Below are positions 1 through 7,028 of a DNA stretch of 7,397 bases, in pieces. The position numbers and the translations under genes are program-made. Below the pieces are notes generated by a model. The model was not told where the DNA came from. It saw only the letters and a list, made by a program, of their open reading frames with translations, and made no database searches. Each line of letters opens with the position of its first letter. Position 1 is the stretch's first letter. Source of the DNA: an uncultured Prevotella sp. (GTDB taxonomy: Bacteria > Bacteroidota > Bacteroidia > Bacteroidales > Bacteroidaceae). The DNA lies in the NCBI GenBank assembly GCA_946999025.1, contig CAMQBP010000092.1:1-7397 (forward strand), in the 5' to 3' direction.

Positions 1-33
1 TTATTATATTAGATACACTTAAATTTATTATCT

Positions 34-3000
34 ATGGAAACAAAGCGAACCTTCTATTTGAAAAAAAGCGCCATGCACATGTTACGTGTACTGAGTTGCT
101 TCTTGCTTCTGCTCTGTAGTCTAGAAGCATTGGCCCAAACAACGGTCAGAGGTGTGGTAACCGACACAAACGGCGAGTACCTCATCGGGGTCCAAGTACA
201 GGAGAAAGGAACGAAGCAAGGTGTTAGTACAGATGCGAACGGAAAATTCAACATCGCTGTGTCCAACCGAAATGCCGTACTGACATTTCGCTATGTGGGA
301 TACAAAAACCATTCGGTAGCTCTTAATGGCAAAACGAATGTTAACGTGATGCTTGAAGAGGACGCAAAAGCATTGGACGAAGTAATTGTTGTGGGCTATG
401 GCTCCCAGAAGAAACAGCACGTGACGGGGTCTGTTGCGCAAGTGAATGCGGATGAGATCTTAAAGGCACCATCAGGTAATGTGTCAAGCATGCTTGTTGG
501 GCGAATGCCAGGATTGGTTGCCCAACAGAAGTCAGGACAGCCTGGTGCCGATGGCTCCAGCTTGCTGATTCGTGGTGTAAGCACACTGGGCAGTGCAGCA
601 CCAATGGTCATTGTAGACGATGTTCAGCGAAGCTTTAACAATCTTGACCCTAACGAAATTGAAAGTATTACTATCCTGAAAGACGCATCTTCGGCGGCTG
701 TCTATGGTATGCAAGCGGCTGGTGGTGTGATTCTTGTAAAAACCAAACGTGGTTCCATGCAACGCCCTAGGATTACATATTCAGGGAAATTGCTGTACAG
801 CCAGAACACCAATTACCCTAAATTCCTGAATGGTCCAGACTTTATCAAATGGTTTAACAAAGCACTTGAGATGGATGGCAAAGAACCTTTATTCACAGAA
901 GAGGTGTACAACAAGGTCTTGAATGGAGATCCAGAAGGTAAATACGCCAACACCGATTGGTTCTCTGAATTGATGAAGAACGGTGCCACGACTACCCATC
1001 ACAACATATCCGTGAATGGTGGTAACGAGACAGCCAAGTATTTTGTTTCGTTGGGCTACTTTGACCAAGGCGGCATCGTAGACAAGTTTTCCTTCAAAAG
1101 ATATAACCTACGATCTAACTTAGACATCTCATTAGGCATGGGATTCAAGTTAGGATTAGATTTAGGGGCTCGCCAAGAGCGGCGCAACTCAGGATACTTC
1201 TCTGTGACGAACCAGTCCTGGAATAACCCCATCAACTTGGCTCAACGTATGATGCCTATCGTTCCTACGACCTACAAAGGCATGCCTACCGCAGCAAACA
1301 TTAACTCAAACGCTAAGTTCAACCCTATGGCTTTCAACAACCAAACAGGATACAACAATTCTGTCATGAATGCTCTTACGACGACGGCAACATTATCGTG
1401 GGACGTGCCTTTTATAAAAGGGTTGAATTTGAAGTTGAAAGCTTCTTACGACAAAGATTACACGACGTCTAAGTCGTGGGCTGAAATTATTGAGTTGAAC
1501 AGCTATGATCCATTTACAGAGAAGTATAGCGTCATCATCTGTGATTACGGAATGAACAAAGACGATGTGGCAGAATTGCGTAACAGCTCTGCACAGGCGA
1601 GCCGACTGACGCTTCAGCCCTCCATCAGTTACCACCGCACCTTTGATAAACATGATATTTCTGGCTTGTTACTGTACGAGCAGTCATCTTATGAAACTGA
1701 ATCATTCGGTGCCGGCGTACAAGGTTTTGACTTGACATCACTACATGAATTAAGTTTGGGTAAAGATATCATGGGCAAAGAAAAGAAGAAGGCCATCAAT
1801 GGTGGAAGTTATATCTTTAACCGGGCTGGATTTGTTGGACGTGTTAACTATGCATACGATGGCAAATACCTGCTTGAATTAGCTGCACGCTACGACGGAT
1901 CTGTTCGCTTCCCAAAAGAAAACAGATGGGGCTTCTTCCCAGCAGCATCTTTTGGATGGAGAATGTCAGAGGAGTCATTCTTCGAACCGCTCAAGGGCTT
2001 TGTTGAGAACTTGAAGATTAGAGGCTCTGTAGGAGTGCTTGGTAATGACCGAATTGGTGACTTTAAGTACTTGAATCTCATGGTCCCAAATCCGCCTACG
2101 ATTTATGTTGGCGACAGGGAATACATCTCTATTTACTCCAAAGGTAACGTAAACCGGAACATTACATGGGAGAAAACGGGAACCTACAATATTGGTTTCG
2201 ACCTGTTGTTGAACAAGGGAATTTTTGGAATGGAATTTGACTATTTCTATAAACTTACAAACGATATTTTGATTCCCAGTGGCGGCATCTATCCTCCTTC
2301 ATTGGGAGGCAACTTCCCCAGCATAATTAATGGTGGCAAAGTGAGCAACAGAGGCTTTGAGCTCGTATTGACCCATCAAAACAACATTGATCAATTCCAC
2401 TATAACCTCAGAGGTAATGTGAGTTGGTCAAGAAACAAAATCTTGCGAATGAACGAAAGTCCCAATGTGCCAGACTATCAAAGACGCACAGGAAGAAAAA
2501 TGGGTGAGAAAATGGGATTTATCACCGAAGGCTTATATCAAAATGAAGAGGATATCATCAACTCGCCTACACTGAGTCACCTAAGCAAAGACCAAATCCG
2601 TCCTGGAGACATCCAGTATAGGGACTTAAATCATGACGGGAAAATAGATAAGCTTCAGGACTATACGTTCATTGGTAACAGCAATCTCCCTGAACTGTTT
2701 TACGGTTTGAGCATAGGAGCGTCGTGGAAAGGTTTCGACTTCTCCATGTTGTTCCAAGGAGCAGCCATTACAGATGTTTTCTTGAGCGGAGTATATGGAA
2801 ATGGTCACGTTGACGCTACCATCTTCACCAGACCATTCCACGGTTTGGGTAACTCACCCTATTTCTTAATTGAAAATAGTTGGACGCCAGAAAATCGTAA
2901 TGCCGAATTTACCCGTTTGTCTACCAATGCTGCCGAAATGGGCAACTGCAACGGATGGGCTTCTGACTGGTGGATTAGAGATGGCAGTTATCTTCGACTG

Positions 3001-3207
3001 AAGAATATCCAATTAGGATATACGCTGAAAAACAATTTCGTTCACCGTATTGGATTAGACAATATTCGTCTTACGCTCACAGGAGGAAATCTGTTTACAT
3101 GGTCAGAATTGACGAAATACAACATTGACCCAGAGACTCCTGAAATAACCAATGGTTATTATCCTCAACAGCGTACATACGAGTTTGGCATCAATTTCAC
3201 ATTCTAA
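34..3207 (+). CDS. SusC/RagA-family TonB-dependent outer-membrane transporter
   Basis: This is a 1057-residue SusC-type transporter that would import a glycan or similar large ligand across the outer membrane, powered by TonB-ExbBD. A basic n-region and hydrophobic stretch (about residues 17-34) form a signal peptide, with likely cleavage after A-L-A34. Next come a carboxypeptidase-D-regulatory-like beta-sandwich (about 36-108), a TonB-box-like segment DEVIVVGYG (115-123) and the plug domain (about 125-240), which contains LIRG (178-181), ILKDASSAAVYG (214-225) and GVILVKTKRG (231-240). The remainder is the beta-barrel, with the family signature PGDIQYRDLNHDGKID (857-872) and a C-terminal aromatic strand ending FGINFTF. 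Length is normal for the family. The start at 34 gives a good n-region; in-frame ATGs at 73 and 79 are alternatives that would shorten it. The leader (1-33) is AT-rich with no clear Shine-Dalgarno sequence, and the promoter is probably outside the window. Mature cysteines are only C503 and C972. Family assignment is firm; the substrate is unknown. Confidence 0.97.
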   Translation: METKRTFYLKKSAMHMLRVLSCFLLLLCSLEALAQTTVRGVVTDTNGEYLIGVQVQEKGTKQGVSTDANGKFNIAVSNRNAVLTFRYVGYKNHSVALNGKTNVNVMLEEDAKALDEVIVVGYGSQKKQHVTGSVAQVNADEILKAPSGNVSSMLVGRMPGLVAQQKSGQPGADGSSLLIRGVSTLGSAAPMVIVDDVQRSFNNLDPNEIESITILKDASSAAVYGMQAAGGVILVKTKRGSMQRPRITYSGKLLYSQNTNYPKFLNGPDFIKWFNKALEMDGKEPLFTEEVYNKVLNGDPEGKYANTDWFSELMKNGATTTHHNISVNGGNETAKYFVSLGYFDQGGIVDKFSFKRYNLRSNLDISLGMGFKLGLDLGARQERRNSGYFSVTNQSWNNPINLAQRMMPIVPTTYKGMPTAANINSNAKFNPMAFNNQTGYNNSVMNALTTTATLSWDVPFIKGLNLKLKASYDKDYTTSKSWAEIIELNSYDPFTEKYSVIICDYGMNKDDVAELRNSSAQASRLTLQPSISYHRTFDKHDISGLLLYEQSSYETESFGAGVQGFDLTSLHELSLGKDIMGKEKKKAINGGSYIFNRAGFVGRVNYAYDGKYLLELAARYDGSVRFPKENRWGFFPAASFGWRMSEESFFEPLKGFVENLKIRGSVGVLGNDRIGDFKYLNLMVPNPPTIYVGDREYISIYSKGNVNRNITWEKTGTYNIGFDLLLNKGIFGMEFDYFYKLTNDILIPSGGIYPPSLGGNFPSIINGGKVSNRGFELVLTHQNNIDQFHYNLRGNVSWSRNKILRMNESPNVPDYQRRTGRKMGEKMGFITEGLYQNEEDIINSPTLSHLSKDQIRPGDIQYRDLNHDGKIDKLQDYTFIGNSNLPELFYGLSIGASWKGFDFSMLFQGAAITDVFLSGVYGNGHVDATIFTRPFHGLGNSPYFLIENSWTPENRNAEFTRLSTNAAEMGNCNGWASDWWIRDGSYLRLKNIQLGYTLKNNFVHRIGLDNIRLTLTGGNLFTWSELTKYNIDPETPEITNGYYPQQRTYEFGINFTF

Positions 3208-3222
3208 AATTATTCCAAGACT

Positions 3223-4860
3223 ATGAAAACTATTAACAATATCTTGACAATCTTGGTATCCGCATTCATTTTGTCAGGTTGCTCTGATTTTTTAGAACCT
3301 AAACCAAGAGCACAATATACCGAGATGGATGCCTGGAGTTCCGTAGAGAATACCTATTTGTACATTAATGGCTTTTACAAGCCCATTTACGAATACGGAC
3401 CTTATGGTTTAAAATACGCTGGAGTAAGTCTTACTGACGGATTCTCTGACATTCTTCGTTACAGTGCAAATGTCATGGGCGGCTCTGGAGGCGATGTCAA
3501 CAAGGTGGTCTACACCGGAGGTATCAGTCCACAAGGCAATCCCCTGAGTGATTATTCATACGAATACAACCGCATCAGGCGCATCAACGAATTTTTGTAT
3601 GGATTAAAGACCTATGCAAAATACGGTGACCAGGATAAACTGATAATGGAGGCACAGGCACGTTTCTTCAGAGCTTACCTTTATTTCATGCTGGTAAGAG
3701 GGCATGGCAGCGTTGTGATTCGCGATTACATCGACGGTCCCAATGAGGCATTCAAGGAAAGAAGTCCCGAATCCGCATGCTGGGATTTCATTGAAAGCGA
3801 CCTTGATTTTGCCGCAGAGAACTTGCCCGACACTTGGCCCAAGAAGGACTTAGGACGCATCACTAAGGGTGCAGTTTATGGATTTAAGTCGCGTGCCATG
3901 TTGTATGCCAAGCGCTGGGACAAGGCTGCTGATGCCGCTGCAAAGGTAGTAGCGAAAGAGGGCGAGCTATATGACCTCATGCCGAATTATGCAGACGTAT
4001 TCAATCAACCAGACTTTTGCAAGGAAACCGTTTTAGGCTATCGTTTCCATGGTCAGCTAACGCACTCAACGCTCTTTGACAAGTACTATAGTCCGAAAGG
4101 TGACTTCCTTGACTCCAACACAGATGGTAAATGTCTGGCCGTGCCTACACAAGAGCTTGTAGACTCCTATCGAATGGCTGATGGAAGCAATTTCGACTGG
4201 AACAACCCAAAGCATGCCGCCAACCCGTATAAGAACAGGGAGCCACGCTTTTACGCTTCCATTTTATATAATGGCGCTTCTTGGAAGGGAAGAACCATTG
4301 AAACGTTCGTGGGAGGTAAAGATGGATTTAAGCCGTTTGACGTTGAGGCGTTCCCAAACGCCACTACTACTGGATACTATATACGCAAATTACTTAACGA
4401 AAGCGTCAAGGACATGACCGTCAAAGGCACCACCTGCTGGAACGAAGTACGCTATGCTGAAGTACTGTTGAACCAAGCCGAAGCGCTCAACGAGATGGGT
4501 AAGACTGCTGAAGCTCTTGTACCATTGAACAAAGTAAGGCAAAGGGCAAAGTTGCCTGCTGTTTCACCTACGAGTCAAGAGAGTCTGCGGAACATTATTC
4601 GCGAAGAGCGGAAAATAGAACTTGCCTTTGAAGGCCAACGTTATTGGGACTTGAGACGATGGCACATGGCTCTTAACGTCTTAGGAGGCAAACGTATGCA
4701 CGGCATGAAGATAACCAAGCAAGCAGACGGAACCTTCAATTACCAGATAATTGACTGCGACGGTAAAGACCGACATTTTGAAGAAAGATATTATCAATTC
4801 CCAATACCGGCATTGGAAATCAAAAATAATCCGAAATGCAAGCAAATAGATAAATGGTAA
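3223..4860 (+). CDS. SusD/RagB-family nutrient-binding outer-membrane lipoprotein
   Basis: This is a 545-residue SusD-type lipoprotein, the surface lid that captures ligand and closes over the SusC barrel. The signal peptide ends in a lipobox, L-S-G-C20, followed by SDFLEP, an acidic stretch of the kind that directs Bacteroidota lipoproteins to the cell surface. The helical TPR-like core includes the family motifs EAQARFFRAYLYFMLVRGHG (143-162) and GRITKGAVYGFKSRAMLYAK (211-230). The C-terminal part has WNEVRYAEVLLNQAEALNEMG (from W406), then REERKIELAFEG (460-471) with QRYWDLRRW (472-480), and the closing FPIPALEIKNNP typical of the family. It starts 15 bp after the SusC stop codon and has no evident Shine-Dalgarno sequence, as expected for translation in this phylum. 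It is cotranscribed with the transporter and is its obligate partner. The family call is firm. Ligand specificity cannot be deduced. Confidence 0.97.
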   Translation: MKTINNILTILVSAFILSGCSDFLEPKPRAQYTEMDAWSSVENTYLYINGFYKPIYEYGPYGLKYAGVSLTDGFSDILRYSANVMGGSGGDVNKVVYTGGISPQGNPLSDYSYEYNRIRRINEFLYGLKTYAKYGDQDKLIMEAQARFFRAYLYFMLVRGHGSVVIRDYIDGPNEAFKERSPESACWDFIESDLDFAAENLPDTWPKKDLGRITKGAVYGFKSRAMLYAKRWDKAADAAAKVVAKEGELYDLMPNYADVFNQPDFCKETVLGYRFHGQLTHSTLFDKYYSPKGDFLDSNTDGKCLAVPTQELVDSYRMADGSNFDWNNPKHAANPYKNREPRFYASILYNGASWKGRTIETFVGGKDGFKPFDVEAFPNATTTGYYIRKLLNESVKDMTVKGTTCWNEVRYAEVLLNQAEALNEMGKTAEALVPLNKVRQRAKLPAVSPTSQESLRNIIREERKIELAFEGQRYWDLRRWHMALNVLGGKRMHGMKITKQADGTFNYQIIDCDGKDRHFEERYYQFPIPALEIKNNPKCKQIDKW

Positions 4861-4878
4861 ACTTAATTAAGCAGAACA

Positions 4879-6300
4879 ATGAAAACAATAGATAAAATTA
4901 CGGTGTCTGTTCTTGGTCTACTGCTCATGTTTTCGTGCCAAGAAGCAGATACGTTGGTACCCACAACAGGCAATGACATTAGTGGCATATCCATTATGTT
5001 GCCAGATGGAACAAAATCAGATTTCGCTGTTACTCCTGACGCCAACAACATGATCAACCTCGAAATGGACGGAAGCATCAAGACTGACCTGACAAAAATC
5101 AGAATGTCAGTAAACGTTCCCAACAATGCAATAGTAGAATCAAGCATACCACTTGGGCAATACATGGATTTTACAAAACCAGTGAGCTTTGATGTCATTG
5201 CAGCCAATGGAGACAAGAAAACATATACAGTTGATTTGAAAGTGGTTCCAACAGCCATCCAGGTAGATGAACTGTGGCGAAAGACAGCAACCCAACTGAA
5301 TTTCGTCAAGCACAACAACGGCGGCTTGGCCATCAGTGGAGATTATTTGGTCATACACGAACGTACAAAGTTTGACTATTACAATCTGAAAGACGGAACA
5401 AAGGCAGGCACTTTGTCTATGGAGGGGGTTGACTGGAGCACACTCACCCGCACCGTACCCTTATTTATAGCCAACGACGATGCAGGCAACATTGTCTCAA
5501 CCAACTTCTACATGAATAGGTGGATGCCCAAAAACGGCACCAGTACCATACACATGTTTTGGTGGGAGGGTGTAAACGCCAAACCCAAACTGCTGTTTTC
5601 GTATGATGTTAACTTAGATGAATTTGCTGGAAACAAAGACGTAGGAAGAAAATTCTACGTCAGAGGCAACATCAAGGAGCATGCATTCTTGTACATGGGT
5701 GTTTCGTTCCAGAACGTTTTCCTCAGATGGGAAATCAAAAACGGGAAACCAGTATCGCAACAACCTGAAAAGATACAATATGACCCAGGTTACCAAATGG
5801 GTATGATGCCCCAAATCGTGCCTATAGAGCTTGGTGAAAATAGCAACTATTTCATTTCACGCTACGATGAAGGAAAACCAAAGGTAGCCATCACGTACAT
5901 GGACGGCCATACCAACAAACCTCTTTATTCCTCGTCACATCATGTGCAAGGCATTTTCCACCAATGGCTTGGCGGAGGAACTGCATTCGATTACGTCGAT
6001 TTGATGGGGGCAAAATACATGTTTTACATCGAAGGAGATGTGAATAACTGGATGAGAGAGATTTATAATGTCCGATTGGTGATGAAAGACCCTGCTGGAA
6101 CTACAACTAATACGCAACTATTGGCACATACGCGCAAATGGAATGGATGGCTAGAGTTCCCGCTTGATCCAAAATACGGTGCCAACGTCAACACCACGGC
6201 AGATGTCGTGACGCAAATTGCCCCCGACAAGAAATCAGTCATCGTGGCTTTCCTTTATACCAACGGAGGCGTAATGGTGTGGAAAGTAAACTTGATGTAG
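4879..6300 (+). CDS. SusE/F-position lipoprotein: Ig-like (DUF5018-type) domain plus probable beta-propeller
   Basis: This is a 473-residue lipoprotein of unknown function. The signal peptide ends at M-F-S-C20, the only cysteine in the protein, followed by QEAD, an acidic surface-export-like stretch. Residues about 32-122 (NDISGISIMLPDG to KKTYTVDLKV) read as an Ig-like beta-sandwich resembling DUF5018, judged from memory of the family; its pattern is a DFTKPVSFDVIAANGDKKTYTV stretch in which a fixed segment precedes a 'thought-of-as-data' strand. From about 148 to the end, strand-turn-strand units recur: GDYLVIH (154-160), NIVSTNFYMNRW (204-215), HAFLYMGVSF (268-277), NYFISRYDEGKP (323-334), KYMFYIEGD (379-387) and SVIVAFLYTNGGVMVWKV (453-470). 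This suggests a beta-propeller of about six or seven blades, possibly related to DUF4623. Exposed aromatics (W228-W229, W363, W391, W421, W424) would suit sugar stacking. It starts 18 bp after the SusD stop codon, so it is the third gene of the operon and probably binds the same ligand at the surface. The family name and ligand are inferences. Confidence 0.85.
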   Translation: MKTIDKITVSVLGLLLMFSCQEADTLVPTTGNDISGISIMLPDGTKSDFAVTPDANNMINLEMDGSIKTDLTKIRMSVNVPNNAIVESSIPLGQYMDFTKPVSFDVIAANGDKKTYTVDLKVVPTAIQVDELWRKTATQLNFVKHNNGGLAISGDYLVIHERTKFDYYNLKDGTKAGTLSMEGVDWSTLTRTVPLFIANDDAGNIVSTNFYMNRWMPKNGTSTIHMFWWEGVNAKPKLLFSYDVNLDEFAGNKDVGRKFYVRGNIKEHAFLYMGVSFQNVFLRWEIKNGKPVSQQPEKIQYDPGYQMGMMPQIVPIELGENSNYFISRYDEGKPKVAITYMDGHTNKPLYSSSHHVQGIFHQWLGGGTAFDYVDLMGAKYMFYIEGDVNNWMREIYNVRLVMKDPAGTTTNTQLLAHTRKWNGWLEFPLDPKYGANVNTTADVVTQIAPDKKSVIVAFLYTNGGVMVWKVNLM

Positions 6301-6326
6301 CAAACGTTTAGAAAGATTGGAGATGC

Positions 6327-6344
6327 TTCAACGAGCTCGTTGAA
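6327..6344. repeat. perfect 18-bp palindrome TTCAACGAGCTCGTTGAA
   Basis: The two 9-base arms are exact reverse complements with no spacer. As RNA it folds into a 7-bp stem with an AGCT loop. It begins 27 bases after the lipoprotein stop codon. It is followed by AATGCTT rather than a T-run, so it is not a textbook terminator. It could be a stabilising 3' hairpin or a dimeric protein-binding site. Confidence 0.7.
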
Positions 6345-6416
6345 AATGCTTAGAAGAAGTAAAAGAAAATGAGATGTAAAAAGCATGGCAGTGCTTTCCA
6401 AGCATGTAGATAAGCT

Positions 6417-6436
6417 GTTAGTAAGCAATTACTGAC
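6417..6436 (+). other. RNA hairpin with GNRA (GCAA) tetraloop
   Basis: GTTAGTAA (6417-6424) pairs with TTACTGAC (6429-6436) over 8 bp, including one T-G wobble, around the loop GCAA. GNRA loops are especially stable and often dock into receptors in folded RNAs, which makes this the best hint that the surrounding 3' region has a functional RNA structure. It has no T-tract, so it is not a terminator. The pairing is read directly from the sequence; the function is inferred. Confidence 0.5.
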
Positions 6437-6521
6437 CTGCAAAAACATTCTCGACTGACTAAGGAAATCTATCCAAGCATCTCCCTTCGATTCCTGCTCG
6501 AGCTGAGCACACGATACTTTA

Positions 6522-6557
6522 AATCGGCTGTATGGTCCCAAAACCACACAGCCGATT
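6522..6557 (+). terminator. strong terminator-like stem-loop ending the Sus-like operon
   Basis: AATCGGCTGTATGGT (6522-6536) pairs with ACCACACAGCCGATT (6543-6557), giving 14 pairs of 15 with a single A/C mismatch and a 6-base loop (CCCAAA). The tail is CTCTTTAATCATTT, which is T-rich but broken, so termination may be partial. It lies 222 bp beyond the lipoprotein stop codon, leaving an unusually long 3' UTR. On the other strand the stem is followed by AAAGTATCG, which does not suit a minus-strand terminator. Confidence 0.75.
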
Positions 6558-6574
6558 CTCTTTAATCATTTATT

Positions 6575-6610
6575 GTTTGACTTGTTGCCAAACCAACAAC
6601 TAAACTTTTT
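6575..6610 (+). terminator. second, AT-rich terminator-like stem with T-run
   Basis: TTGTTG (6582-6587) pairs with CAACAA (6594-6599) around the loop CCAAAC. Below an internal loop, GTTT (6575-6578) pairs with AAAC (6602-6605). TTTTT (6606-6610) follows directly, then CATTTT. The stem is weak but the T-run is better than that of the stem at 6522-6557. The two together may act as tandem terminators. Confidence 0.45.
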
Positions 6611-6960
6611 CATTTTGTCAAGTAAGCATAATATTTCCAAGAAAAATGAAGACAATGCAGAAAATACACCCAAAAACTTTTCCTCATACAGACAAACTCA
6701 AGATACTCCCCATAGAAATTTTTATTTGCCCACTCTATCATTCTCAACAATCAGCTTTTTGGATGCTTGCCATAACCAAGCAAATTCCCTACGCACATAG
6801 TGTTGGCCAGCAAAGCTAATATTAGGGCTTCCAGACTATTTGTCTTTGAAATTTTATACGAAACACATTTGCAATATCTTCCACGTTATCTGTAATGATA
6901 TTTTGTGATTCCCTATCCCCATACATAGAGAATTTCCAAAATAAAAATCACTATTATTGG
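6611..6960. other. AT-rich intergenic stretch with overlapping short minus-strand reading frames
   Basis: No intact gene is supported in these 350 bases. On the minus strand there are four overlapping open stretches in different frames: 6926-6822 (34 codons from an ATG, beginning MYGDRESQNII), 6885-6751 (44 codons with no ATG at its beginning, containing SLEALILALLANTMC), 6835-6722 (37 codons, containing VRREFAWLWQASKK), and 6741-6610 (43 codons from an ATG, beginning MIEWANKNFYGEY). The second and fourth share a frame interrupted by one TGA. This could be the remains of a small gene broken by frameshifts, or chance in AT-rich DNA. No protein family is recognised. A small stem, TGCTTG/CAAGCA, lies at 6764-6782. 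Confidence 0.3.
6908..6933. repeat. imperfect inverted repeat upstream of the methyltransferase promoter
   Basis: ATTCCCTAT (6908-6916) pairs with ATAGAGAAT (6925-6933), giving 8 of 9 pairs with one C/A mismatch and the 8-base spacer CCCCATAC. It sits about 30 bp upstream of the -33 element of the promoter at 6964-6994, a position that would suit an operator. No T-run follows it. A role is speculative. Confidence 0.3.
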
Positions 6961-6963
6961 CGA

Positions 6964-6994
6964 TTGTAGGAACGAAGCACATATTGTATTTTTG
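6964..6994 (+). promoter_or_regulatory. Bacteroidota-type sigma-70 (-33/-7) promoter for the methyltransferase gene
   Basis: TATTTTTG at 6987-6994 matches the Bacteroidota -7 consensus TAnnTTTG in full. A TTG at 6964-6966 lies 20 bp upstream, within the usual 19-21 bp spacing for the -33 element. Transcription would start near 7000, giving a leader of about 30 bases before the ATG at 7029. The leader is purine-rich (AAGAAAGAAC, GACAAGAAGATA) with no strong Shine-Dalgarno sequence, as is usual in this phylum. This supports an independent transcription unit downstream of the operon. Confidence 0.7.
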
Positions 6995-7028
6995 CAAAAT
7001 AAGAAAGAACATTTTTGACAAGAAGATA

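Larger units (their letters stand above)
6301..6521 (+). other. hairpin-rich 3' untranslated region of the Sus-like operon
   Basis: This 221-bp stretch between the last lipoprotein stop codon and the main terminator stem has no convincing gene. It contains several potential RNA hairpins: the palindrome at 6327-6344, AAAGCA/TGCTTT around a TGGCAG loop at 6380-6397, an 8-bp stem with a GCAA loop at 6417-6436, and TGCTC/GAGCA at 6495-6509. GGAGATGCTT at 6319-6328 is exactly inverted at 6475-6484 (AAGCATCTCC), so the ends of the region could pair over a 146-base interval. The short word AAGCAT or its complement recurs at 6323, 6346, 6381, 6400 and 6475. It may be a structured 3' UTR that protects the transcript or yields a small RNA. 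No internal promoter matching the phylum consensus was seen. Confidence 0.45.

Noticed and set aside
2623..2649. DLNHDGKID in the SusC barrel as a dockerin or EF-hand calcium site
   Set aside because: This aspartate-rich turn is a common conserved signature of the SusC family, so it does not indicate a separate domain here.
4863..5333. Minus-strand open frame of 156 codons antisense to the third lipoprotein gene
   Set aside because: It lies wholly within a well-supported coding region on the other strand, has no recognisable domain, and its length is explained as a shadow of the real gene's codon pattern.
6301..6372. In-frame extension of 23 codons after the lipoprotein TAG stop
   Set aside because: The protein already ends in a complete last beta-strand (VMVWKVNLM), and there is no readthrough signal; the extension is basic and featureless.
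6486..6492. TTCGATT resembling a tRNA T-loop
   Set aside because: The flanking bases (CTCCC and CCTGC) do not pair as a T-stem, and no acceptor or anticodon stem can be built around it.
6350..6547. Minus-strand 65-codon open frame in the 3' region
   Set aside because: It begins inside the terminator stem, ends in a hydrophobic F-rich run translated from an A-rich tract, and has no recognisable family.
6573..6800. Plus-strand 75-codon open frame beginning with TTG
   Set aside because: It starts inside a terminator-like stem with a non-ATG start, has low-complexity N/S/T-rich composition typical of AT-rich intergenic DNA, and shows no motif.
6811..6818. CAAAGCTA, which on the minus strand reads TAGCTTTG, a -7 consensus match
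   Set aside because: There is no TTG-type -33 element at the right distance and no supported minus-strand gene follows it.
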